From positions 1 to 5,000 of the forward strand of contig JAGUYA010000030.1 of assembly GCA_020061545.1 (NCBI GenBank): a stretch of 5,000 nucleotides of DNA. The letters are read 5' to 3'. Each line of letters begins with the position of its first letter. The stretch's first letter is position 1. This DNA is from Candidatus Omnitrophota bacterium. Lineage in GTDB: Bacteria; Omnitrophota; Gorgyraeia; Gygaellales; Profunditerraquicolaceae. A program made the translations under genes and the position numbers. This document shows positions 1 through 4,734 of this stretch, piece by piece. The notes beneath the pieces were generated by a model. The model made no database searches. It was not told the DNA's origin and saw nothing but the letters and a program-made list of their open reading frames with translations.

Positions 1-39
1 AATCCTTCCTGGGTTGCCTAATCCGACGATTAATTTCAT
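1..39 (-). CDS. pth: Peptidyl-tRNA hydrolase, N-terminal 13 codons (partial)
   Basis: Read leftward from the ATG at 39-37, the frame gives MKLIVGLGNPGRI and then leaves the window. The G-L-G-N-P-G block is the hallmark N-terminus of bacterial peptidyl-tRNA hydrolase, which releases tRNA from prematurely dropped peptidyl-tRNA; the Asn of this block binds substrate. Its place after rplY matches the B. subtilis ctc-spoVC(pth) order. A GTG immediately upstream (42-40) is in frame, but the family normally starts at the Met used here. No Shine-Dalgarno can be seen: the bases just upstream belong to the GTTAC repeat array, whose nearest unit ends 7 bases before the ATG. Only 13 residues are visible, but the motif is distinctive. 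Confidence 0.85.
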   Translation of the reverse strand, partial: MKLIVGLGNPGRI

Positions 40-46
40 CACTAAA

Positions 47-185
47 GTTACTATCGGTTACTATGGGTTACTAATACAAATTTAGCTACCCTGTTGGTTA
101 CTAATAGTTAGTTTGTTTTTTGTAACCCCTGGTAACCTTTAGTAACAAACTGTCGTTTTACTTGGAATTAGTAACTTTTAGTAAC
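47..185. repeat. GTTACTA/TAGTAAC dyad array with 10-base pitch (array A)
   Basis: This fills the rplY-pth spacer. The left arm has GTTAC at 47, 57, 67 and 97 and a variant GTTAG at 107, all on one 10-base register; positions 77 and 87 are degenerate. The right arm has the inverted word GTAAC at 122, 132, 142, 171 and 181. The 97 and 107 units mirror 132 and 122 exactly. The 47 and 57 units mirror 181 and 171 with a one-base slip. The core often extends to GTTACTA on the left and TAGTAAC on the right. The array abuts the rplY stop codon (186-188) and ends 7 bases before the pth ATG. Function is unknown: it could be a phased protein-binding array, an mRNA fold, or a dispersed repeat. Confidence 0.85.
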
Positions 186-884
186 CTAATCTTTAACTAC
201 TTCTTTTTCTTCTTTTTCCTCTTCGCCCTCGGGCGCTACTTCCTTCTTTTCTTTGATTACCTCTGGCTCTTGTTTTTCTTCGCCTTCCACAGCCGGCGCT
301 ACTACCTCTTCTTCTTTAATGGGTGCGCTTACAGAGAAAACAATTGCCTCCGGAGCATTTAAAACCTTAATCTGAGAAGGAAAGGTAATATCTTCTATAT
401 GGATAGTATCGCCAATCTTTAACTGGCTCACATCTACTTCAATCTCCTTGGGTATTTCCGTGGGTAAGCACTCCACCTCAGCTTCCCAAAGTATATGCTC
501 TAAAGAACCCCCTTCTTGTTTTACGCCGATGGGTTCGCCTTTAGCCACCACAGGCACATTTACCTTGATAATCTTGGTCAAGGAAATTTCGTTAAAATCT
601 ACATGTATTACATCGCCCTTAACCGGGTCATATTGAATCTCTTTAATTAAACAGGATCTACTTTTTTGCTTCTTGTCGTCTTTTATCTTTAAATTAATCA
701 CGGCGCTCTCTAACCGATGCTGGTGTATCAGTTGCAATAATTGTTTATGGGATACCTTTATAGGTAAGGACTCTTTTCCTTCTGCATAAATAACCGCAGG
801 GATAAAACCTTTTGTTCTTAAATCCTTGACCTTGTTTTTACCTAATTCCTCTCTGGCTAAAATCTCTAAGATTATGTCTTCCAT
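186..884 (-). CDS. rplY: Large ribosomal subunit protein bL25, long CTC/TL5 form
   Basis: The 232-residue product is the two-domain form of L25, which binds 5S rRNA in the central protuberance of the large subunit; the B. subtilis version is the general stress protein Ctc. Residues 1 to about 95 are the 5S-binding domain, with the family-like K-R-GFIPAVIY segment around 23-33 and the YDPVKGDVIHVDF block at 85-97. Residues about 100-190 are the C-terminal beta domain (VPVVAKGEPIGVKQEGG at 110-126). From about 190 to the end lies a low-complexity Glu/Lys/Val/Pro tail, presumably disordered. The ATG at 884 has GAGGAG at 897-902, 12 bases away, which is rather long spacing. Stop is TAG. The gene lies between prs and pth as in Bacillus. 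The acidic tail also creates spurious open frames on the other strand. Confidence 0.95.
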   Translation of the reverse strand: MEDIILEILAREELGKNKVKDLRTKGFIPAVIYAEGKESLPIKVSHKQLLQLIHQHRLESAVINLKIKDDKKQKSRSCLIKEIQYDPVKGDVIHVDFNEISLTKIIKVNVPVVAKGEPIGVKQEGGSLEHILWEAEVECLPTEIPKEIEVDVSQLKIGDTIHIEDITFPSQIKVLNAPEAIVFSVSAPIKEEEVVAPAVEGEEKQEPEVIKEKKEVAPEGEEEKEEKEVVKD

Positions 885-906
885 TTGTCGCTATCGCTCC
901 TCATAG

Positions 907-1010
907 CACGAATTCACACGAATTGCACACAAATCAACACGAATAAATTCGTGATTATTCGCGTGAGCCTTACATACTAAAATTACTGGGCGAATTAGTG
1001 CTTATTCGTG
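907..1010. repeat. CACGAAT/ATTCGTG dyad array with 10-base pitch (array C)
   Basis: This fills the prs-rplY spacer. The left arm has CACGAAT at 907 and 917, CACAAAT at 928 and CACGAAT at 938. The right arm has inverted units ATTCGTG at 947, ATTCGCG at 957, ATTAGTG at 994 and ATTCGTG at 1004. Spacing within arms is 10 or 11 bases, except for a gap between 964 and 993. The 938 and 928 units mirror 947 and 957 around one centre. The 917 and 907 units mirror 994 and 1004 around a centre shifted by 13 bases, as expected if about 26 bases had been inserted in the right arm. The words differ from arrays A and B but the layout is the same. No promoter could be confidently picked out in this spacer. 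Confidence 0.8.
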
Positions 1011-1017
1011 TATTAAA

Positions 1018-1956
1018 TTAATCAAACAGGGAACTCACGGATTCCTCATGGTGAATCCTTTTTATTGCTTCACCTAAAAGACTGGCTACAGATAGAACTT
1101 TAATCCGGGGATGTTTTTTATGGTCATCTAAGGGAATGCTATCGGTAATTAATAGTTCCTTTAAATCTTTGCATCTATCCAGACGCTCTATGGCCGGGCC
1201 AGACAAAACTCCGTGCGTAATCGCCGCATGCATACTCTTAGTTTTAGCTTTCCTTAATGCCTGGACCGCCTCAATCAAAGAGCTACCTGTAGCAATTAAA
1301 TCATCAACAATGATAGCATTCCTACCTTCCACCTCACCTAAGATATACATTGCTTCTGTCTTCTCTGGTGAGTCGCGTCTCTTATCTATTATGGCCAGGT
1401 CTGCAGAGAGTCTCTTCGCATAAGCCCTAGCCATTTTTATGCCACCCACATCAGGAGAAACCACCACCGCATCCTTAAGCTTTAATTTCGAAAGATAATC
1501 TATAAAAACACCTACTGCCAAGAGATGGTCGACGGGTATATCGAAGAAACCCTGTATCTGACCAGCATGTAAATCCATGGTTAAGATTCTATCTGCTCCT
1601 GCGGTGGTTAAGAGATTAGCCACTAATTTTGCGGTGATGGGTACGCGAGGCTGGTCCTTTCTATCCTGCCGGGCATAACCAAAATAGGGAACCACTGCCG
1701 TAATGCGTTGACTCGATGACCTCTTTAAGGCATCAATCATAATTAAAAGTTCCATCAGATTATCATTGGGAGGAGGACAGGTAGGCTGAACTATAAATAC
1801 ATCTTTGCCCCGCACATTATCATTAATCTTAACCCGTATTTCTCCTTCGCTAAACCTTCCTACCAACGCATTTGACAGTTTGACCTTAAGATACTTACAA
1901 ATGCTTTTGGCCAACTCTGGGTGTGCGTTTCCGCTAAATATTGCTAACTTATCCAC
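1018..1956 (-). CDS. prs: Ribose-phosphate pyrophosphokinase (PRPP synthetase)
   Basis: Prs makes phosphoribosyl pyrophosphate from ribose 5-phosphate and ATP in the cytosol, feeding purine, pyrimidine, His, Trp and NAD synthesis. The 312 residues match the class I family length. Visible landmarks: FSEGEIRVKINDNVRG at 35-50, PYFGYARQDRK at 90-100 with PRVPITAKLVANLL following, the metal/ATP region DLHAGQIQGFFDIPVDHL at 128-145, SPDVGG at 167-172, and the PRPP-binding loop IIVDDLIATGSS at 215-226. That loop reads DDLIATGSS rather than the common DDMIDTAGT, a plausible working variant. The start is GTG at 1956: an in-frame TAA lies two codons upstream (1960-1962) and a GAGGT ribosome site is at 1962-1966. 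An overlapping ATG at 1958 is out of frame. Confidence 0.97.
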   Translation of the reverse strand: MDKLAIFSGNAHPELAKSICKYLKVKLSNALVGRFSEGEIRVKINDNVRGKDVFIVQPTCPPPNDNLMELLIMIDALKRSSSQRITAVVPYFGYARQDRKDQPRVPITAKLVANLLTTAGADRILTMDLHAGQIQGFFDIPVDHLLAVGVFIDYLSKLKLKDAVVVSPDVGGIKMARAYAKRLSADLAIIDKRRDSPEKTEAMYILGEVEGRNAIIVDDLIATGSSLIEAVQALRKAKTKSMHAAITHGVLSGPAIERLDRCKDLKELLITDSIPLDDHKKHPRIKVLSVASLLGEAIKRIHHEESVSSLFD

Positions 1957-1960
1957 ATCT

Positions 1961-1966
1961 TACCTC
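1961..1966 (-). promoter_or_regulatory. Ribosome binding site of prs, fixing the GTG start
   Basis: On the minus strand GAGGTA stands 4 bases before GTG (5 bases counted from GAGGT). Because the frame is closed by TAA directly upstream, this site and the GTG at 1956 together decide the start of prs. It lies only 7 bases downstream of the foot of the array B hairpin, so folding of that array in mRNA could affect its access. Confidence 0.75.
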
Positions 1967-1973
1967 ATCTTTT

Positions 1974-2086
1974 AAAAGGTTACTCAATGTTACAAGAGGT
2001 TACTCGACGTTACAAGAAGTTACTTTTTGTTTTTAAGTAACCTCTTGTAACTTCATGTAACATCCTGTAACCTCATGCAACCTTTT
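1974..2086. repeat. GTTAC/GTAAC perfectly mirrored dyad array, 5+5 units at 10-base pitch (array B)
   Basis: Five GTTAC units start at 1979, 1989, 1999, 2009 and 2019, exactly 10 bases apart. After a T-rich centre, five inverted units (four GTAAC and a last GCAAC) start at 2037, 2047, 2057, 2067 and 2077, again exactly 10 apart. Each left unit mirrors a right unit around position 2030. The flanks AAAAG (1974-1978) and CTTTT (2082-2086) extend the pairing, as do TT and AA around the loop. Spacers between cores are 5 bases and mostly do not pair. The left arm is also two copies of a 20-base unit with 17 matches. The right foot runs into glmU: its stop codon (2073-2075) and last codons lie inside the array. 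Confidence 0.93.
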
Positions 2087-3329
2087 TAAGGGGTCTTGCC
2101 GGCACACCTACAACGGTTGCGCCATTGGGAACATTCTTATTCTTAACTACAACTGTACCGGCACCGGTCCTGGCTGATTTACCCACTTTAACGGGTGCAA
2201 CTAATACGGTATCCGACCCGATAAAAGCCTTATCTTTTATGACCGTAATATTTTTCTTCCTGCCGTCAAAATTTGCCGTAACCGTTCCTGCGCCGATATT
2301 CACTGAATGACCTATCTGGCTGTCACCAAGATAACTAAAATGTTTTACTAAAGTTCGACGGGAGAGTTTTGAACGCACAATCTCCACAAAATTGCCTACC
2401 ACGATGTCGTCTTGGAGGCGGCTGCCCTCTCTTAAATGGGCAAATGGACCAATAAAACAATGTCTTCCAATTTTAACATCTCTTTCAATAACTGTAAAGG
2501 GATAAATCGTAGAGTCTCGACCAACCTGGGTACCATAACTTATAAAAGTAGAATCCGGGTCAATAATGGTGACACCTTTTTGCATTAATTCTGCGTTAAT
2601 CCGGTGTTGCATAATTGAGTTGCCTTTAGCTAAATCTTGCCGCGAATTTATGCCTAGCGCCTCATTGACATCAGCAATTTTCACACTATCTATAAGGCCA
2701 CCTTTTTTATAAAGGATGCCTATGGTATCAGTAAGATAATATTCTTTCTTGCGATTATTGGCTTTAACATACCTTAAAGCCTCGACTAATTTATCTTTAT
2801 TAAAACAGATGATTCCTGTATTAATTTCCTGGATATCTTTTTGAAAATCATCCGCATCCTTTTCTTCTACAATCCCCGAGATACTGGCGTATTTATCCCT
2901 TAAAACCCTGCCGTAACCGGTGGGTTTATCTGTTTTTGCTGTCAAGAGGGTGGCATCTAAATTATTTTTGAGATGATGCTCTAATAATTTTCTTATGGTG
3001 TCTTTCTTTAAAAGAGGATTATCTGCATACAGAACTAACACCGTGCCTTTAAAATTTCGCAATAAAGGCAGGGCAGTTTTAATCGCATTCGCTGTACCTA
3101 AAAGCCTTTTTTGTATCACTACTTTTATGCCAGGCTTAAGTAAAATTTTGACGTCTTGGCGTTTATGCCCTAGGATAGCAATGACCTTTTTTATCCTTAA
3201 AACATCAACCAAATCCAAGACGTAACTTAACATCGGCCTTCCGCAAAGGGGATGCAAAACTTTAGGAAGGTCTGATCTCATCCGCGTGCTTTTACCTGCG
3301 GCTAAAATTATGCAAGCGATATTTTTCAT
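2073..3329 (-). CDS. glmU: Bifunctional GlmU: GlcNAc-1-P uridyltransferase / GlcN-1-P acetyltransferase
   Basis: GlmU acetylates glucosamine 1-phosphate and couples it to UTP, giving UDP-GlcNAc for peptidoglycan. I start it at ATG 3329, giving 418 residues. The first residues (MKNIACIILAAGKSTRM) are the family N-terminus with the nucleotide loop, followed by LPKVLHPLCGRPML (21-34). LGTANAI (77-83), metal ligand D103 in YADNPLL, EINTG (168-172), YYLTD and N228 complete the uridyltransferase. From about 250 comes the left-handed beta-helix, with GNFVEI (312-317), H330 and Y333 in KHFSYLGD, NIGAGTVTANFDG (344-356) and GSDTVLVAPV. Compared with E. coli, the Lys after GNFVE-x is Val, NYDG is NFDG, and the C-terminus is shorter. 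The reading frame stays open another 50 codons upstream to a GTG at 3479, but that stretch is the preceding small gene read in another frame. The start overlaps that gene's stop as ATGA. Confidence 0.95.
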   Translation of the reverse strand: MKNIACIILAAGKSTRMRSDLPKVLHPLCGRPMLSYVLDLVDVLRIKKVIAILGHKRQDVKILLKPGIKVVIQKRLLGTANAIKTALPLLRNFKGTVLVLYADNPLLKKDTIRKLLEHHLKNNLDATLLTAKTDKPTGYGRVLRDKYASISGIVEEKDADDFQKDIQEINTGIICFNKDKLVEALRYVKANNRKKEYYLTDTIGILYKKGGLIDSVKIADVNEALGINSRQDLAKGNSIMQHRINAELMQKGVTIIDPDSTFISYGTQVGRDSTIYPFTVIERDVKIGRHCFIGPFAHLREGSRLQDDIVVGNFVEIVRSKLSRRTLVKHFSYLGDSQIGHSVNIGAGTVTANFDGRKKNITVIKDKAFIGSDTVLVAPVKVGKSARTGAGTVVVKNKNVPNGATVVGVPARPLKKVA

Positions 3330-3490
3330 CCTTGCCTTTCCCTTAATTTCTGATAAATAGCCCTTTGCCTCTTCGTTGAGACCTTGCAGAGAAACTCGTT
3401 CATTTGACGCAACCACTCCAATTTCTTTTTCGCAGGTATCTTCATAAACCTTATCAATCTTTGCTCTTCTCGTTCCCACTCAAAAATCAT
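3326..3490 (-). CDS. 54-residue hypothetical protein, overlapping partner of the nucleotidyltransferase
   Basis: A short frame from ATG 3490 to TGA 3328-3326 encodes 54 residues. It starts MIFEWEREEQRL, contains KKKLEWLRQMNEFL (21-34) and ends YQKLRERQG. It is highly charged, probably helical, and rich in Trp, Arg, Lys and Glu, with no membrane segment. Three points support it. It has AGAGG at 3496-3500 with suitable spacing. Its ATG overlaps the nucleotidyltransferase stop as ATGA, and its TGA overlaps the glmU ATG as ATGA, a chain typical of translational coupling. The peptide also looks like an ordinary small soluble protein. I recall small W/R/L-rich proteins next to nucleotidyltransferases of this type, but cannot name a family. 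An antitoxin-like or accessory role is inference only. Confidence 0.8.
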   Translation of the reverse strand: MIFEWEREEQRLIRFMKIPAKKKLEWLRQMNEFLCKVSTKRQRAIYQKLRERQG

Positions 3491-3984
3491 TTAATCCTCT
3501 TTAATTTTTTTATTTTCTTCAGCTCTCCAATATCAAATTTATCTACGCTACAGCCGGTATTCCTCTTCATTTTAATAAGGTTGTCTATGGAAATTATGGG
3601 TAATACTGTATCTTCTATCTTAAATTTTAAGGCATCCTTTTTTGCTTCTTCATAGGACACGGGAGATTCTATGATAATATCCACTTCCTTCAACTCATCT
3701 TCTTTATAGAAGTTGAACGCCTTCATATGTTTATTATGAATCCAGTCATGTCTTATCTTGGCATTTGCTATTGCCATAGGATCCACTAGCTGTTTTACCC
3801 GGTATCCGTTTTTCTTCAAAATACTAACCACTTTCCTAAAATTATCATCGCTCATTTCAACGAGAATATCCATATCGGCAGTGCTGCGTAAAAACCCAAG
3901 TAGATTAACCGCAATACCTCCTACAAGCACATATTTCACCTTTTGCTTCTGGAATTCACGTAATATCTCTTCGTATAGTATCAT
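3487..3984 (-). CDS. Small nucleotidyltransferase-fold protein (AbiEii/DUF6036-like)
   Basis: The 165-residue product shows the minimal nucleotidyltransferase fold. A helix ending at YVLVGGIAVNLLGFLRSTADMDIL (18-41) holds the GG pair (22-23) and the T-x-D-x-D metal site (T35, D37, D39). A third acidic residue is likely D102 in KEVDIIIE, and a C-terminal ISIDNLIKMKR segment (131-141) precedes a Lys-rich end. This resembles proteins annotated DUF6036 or AbiEii-like, some of which are toxins of toxin-antitoxin systems that modify RNA or protein by nucleotide transfer; the substrate here is unknown. The ATG at 3984 lies 36 bases after the tRNA-Gln 3' end, with no good ribosome site near it (AGAGGA lies about 17 bases upstream). 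Its stop overlaps the next gene's start (ATGA). It is not part of the classical spoVG-glmU operon and looks like an insertion. Confidence 0.85.
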   Translation of the reverse strand: MILYEEILREFQKQKVKYVLVGGIAVNLLGFLRSTADMDILVEMSDDNFRKVVSILKKNGYRVKQLVDPMAIANAKIRHDWIHNKHMKAFNFYKEDELKEVDIIIESPVSYEEAKKDALKFKIEDTVLPIISIDNLIKMKRNTGCSVDKFDIGELKKIKKLKRIK

Positions 3985-4020
3985 ATTTCAAAGGGTTCTC
4001 GTCCTCTTTAGTTGTATAAA

Positions 4021-4091
4021 CTGCCCGGTGAGGACTCGAACCTCAACAGTCAGACCCAAATTCTGATGTGCTACCATTACACTACCGGGCA
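4021..4091 (-). tRNA. tRNA-Gln (anticodon UUG)
   Basis: The minus strand folds into a full 71-base cloverleaf. The acceptor stem is TGCCCGG with CCGGGCA (4085-4091 and 4022-4028). The D arm is GTGT/GCAC around AATGGTA. The anticodon stem TCAGA/TCTGA encloses the loop ATTTGGG, so U33 is followed by anticodon TTG. The variable loop has four bases, and the T arm is TGAGG/CCTCA with loop TTCGAGT. The discriminator is G, and the weak first pair U1-A72 is a glutamine identity feature. CCA is not encoded. The gene sits inside the protein operon between spoVG and the nucleotidyltransferase, so it is either co-transcribed and cut out or has its own promoter; I could not pick a convincing one. Confidence 0.96.
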
Positions 4092-4189
4092 AATATTAGT
4101 ACGACCTTACCGCGTCCTACCATTGTCCCGCACTTATTTCTTTAGAATCACTGCGGGATTCCGCTTCGCGGGAGACAACGTCCCAAAAT

Positions 4190-4216
4190 AAATTCAAGAA
4201 AATCGCCTTCGGCGAT
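4190..4216 (-). terminator. Possible intrinsic terminator downstream of spoVG
   Basis: On the minus strand a 6-pair stem ATCGCC/GGCGAT (4211-4216 and 4202-4207) with a GAA triloop is followed by TTTTCTTG and more T-rich sequence. This is the layout of a rho-independent terminator, or of a processing hairpin ahead of the tRNA. The U-run is short and interrupted, and a competing pairing of the flanks (4198-4206 with 4228-4236) could open it, so it might be conditional. Confidence 0.45.
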
Positions 4217-4245
4217 AACTCTAAAGTGCGATTTTCAAGTGGTAG

Positions 4246-4268
4246 AGGAAAGTGTTTTATACTTTCCT
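4246..4268. repeat. Perfect 8-base inverted repeat after spoVG
   Basis: AGGAAAGT (4246-4253) and ACTTTCCT (4261-4268) are exactly complementary around a 7-base AT-rich loop, about 25 bases past the spoVG stop. No T-run follows on the minus strand, so it looks more like an mRNA 3'-end stabiliser or part of the folded spacer than a terminator. Confidence 0.6.
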
Positions 4269-4293
4269 GGTATACCATTAAAAATAGATTTTA

Positions 4294-4710
4294 TTAATCT
4301 GGGACTGTTGTCTGCCCAAAAAAACTAGAACCCTTTGCTTTTTCCTGTTCGTATGCTTCTAAGATTCGCTTCTGTAAATATTCCCTGAAGGACTGTGTTA
4401 TGGGATGGGCGATATCTCTATGTTCTAACTGAGCACTGATTGAGGCTTCCGCAGTTGCCGGCCGAGGCGCTAAAGGTAGCTGGCTTGCGCATTGGTTGCA
4501 GTATTTAGAACGCAATTCATTCTTAAAACCGCACTTGGGACAGGTCTGTTTTATCTTCCTGGAAGGCATAGCGATAAATAGGCCGCTGGTGCCCTCTATT
4601 ACCTTTATGTTTCTGACCACAAAGGCGTTGTCAAAAGTAACAGTTACATACGCCTTGAGTTTTTTGTCCGGCGAATCCTTTAAGAATACCCTTACCTCAG
4701 TTATCTCCAT
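4294..4710 (-). CDS. spoVG: SpoVG family RNA-binding regulator with an inserted zinc ribbon
   Basis: The N-terminal 52 residues (MEITEVRVFL through VVRNIKVIEGTSGLFIAMPSRK) and the later block HRDIAHPI (97-104) with its C-terminal helix are classic SpoVG. SpoVG is a nucleic-acid-binding regulator of division and cell-surface traits in many bacteria and of the asymmetric septum in Bacillus. B. subtilis SpoVG has about 97 residues and joins these two parts by a short loop. Here about 44 residues intervene, with the zinc-ribbon pattern C57-x2-C60-x10-C71-x2-C74 followed by a Pro/Ala-rich linker. I recall similar insertions in planctomycete SpoVG. The gene starts 24 bases after ispE ends, is probably co-transcribed with it, and has a strong ribosome site. 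Any sporulation role is unlikely to be implied. Confidence 0.94.
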   Translation of the reverse strand: MEITEVRVFLKDSPDKKLKAYVTVTFDNAFVVRNIKVIEGTSGLFIAMPSRKIKQTCPKCGFKNELRSKYCNQCASQLPLAPRPATAEASISAQLEHRDIAHPITQSFREYLQKRILEAYEQEKAKGSSFFGQTTVPD

Positions 4711-4716
4711 CGATTT

Positions 4717-4724
4717 ACCTCCTT
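4717..4724 (-). promoter_or_regulatory. Strong Shine-Dalgarno of spoVG
   Basis: AAGGAGGT on the minus strand is an essentially complete match to the 16S anti-Shine-Dalgarno and stands 6 bases before the ATG at 4710. It is the best ribosome site in the window, so SpoVG is probably translated more strongly than its neighbours. Confidence 0.85.
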
Positions 4725-4734
4725 GTTGTCTAAT

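Larger units (their letters stand above)
4092..4293. other. 200-base non-coding spacer rich in nested inverted repeats
   Basis: This spoVG-to-tRNA spacer has no credible gene but many complementary segments. CTACCA (4117-4122) matches TGGTAG (4240-4245). Inside it, CGCACTT (4129-4135) matches AAGTGCG (4224-4230). TCCCGCA (4126-4132) could instead pair with TGCGGGA (4152-4158), and GAAAATCGC (4198-4206) with GCGATTTTC (4228-4236). Two compact hairpins share a GAA loop on the transcribed strand (4161-4171 and 4202-4216). A separate hairpin lies at 4246-4268, and GGTATACC at 4269-4276 is a perfect palindrome. The nested, mutually exclusive pairings suggest a folded RNA, or remains of a palindromic repeat element, between spoVG and tRNA-Gln. 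No known RNA family was recognised. Confidence 0.6.

Noticed and set aside
47..185. CRISPR array
   Set aside because: Repeats are only 5-7 bases with 3-5 base spacers and reverse orientation midway. CRISPR repeats and spacers are far longer and run in one direction, and no cas genes are present.
162..362. Plus-strand open frame of 66 codons, rich in Phe and Leu
   Set aside because: It is the reverse complement of the Glu/Lys-rich tail of L25. The Phe runs come from TTC/TTT opposite GAA/AAA codons.
1956..1958. ATG at 1958 as the prs start
   Set aside because: It is out of frame with prs. The in-frame GTG two bases further along is preceded by an in-frame TAA and a correctly placed ribosome site.
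1974..2086. Ordinary rho-independent terminator after glmU
   Set aside because: The stem is too long and interrupted every 5 bases, AT-rich, and lacks a GC-rich stem with a following T-run. It also lies 7 bases before the prs ribosome site in an operon expected to be read through.
3330..3479. A 50-residue N-terminal extension of GlmU starting at GTG 3479
   Set aside because: The canonical GlmU N-terminus begins at ATG 3329, and the extension has no family similarity that I can see. The same DNA in another frame encodes a more protein-like 54-residue product with a ribosome site and ATGA overlaps.
4637..4647. GTAACAGTTAC palindrome inside spoVG, resembling the array cores
   Set aside because: It is a single copy, in the opposite (tail-to-tail) arrangement, and fully explained by the Val-Thr codons of the conserved YVTVTFDN segment.
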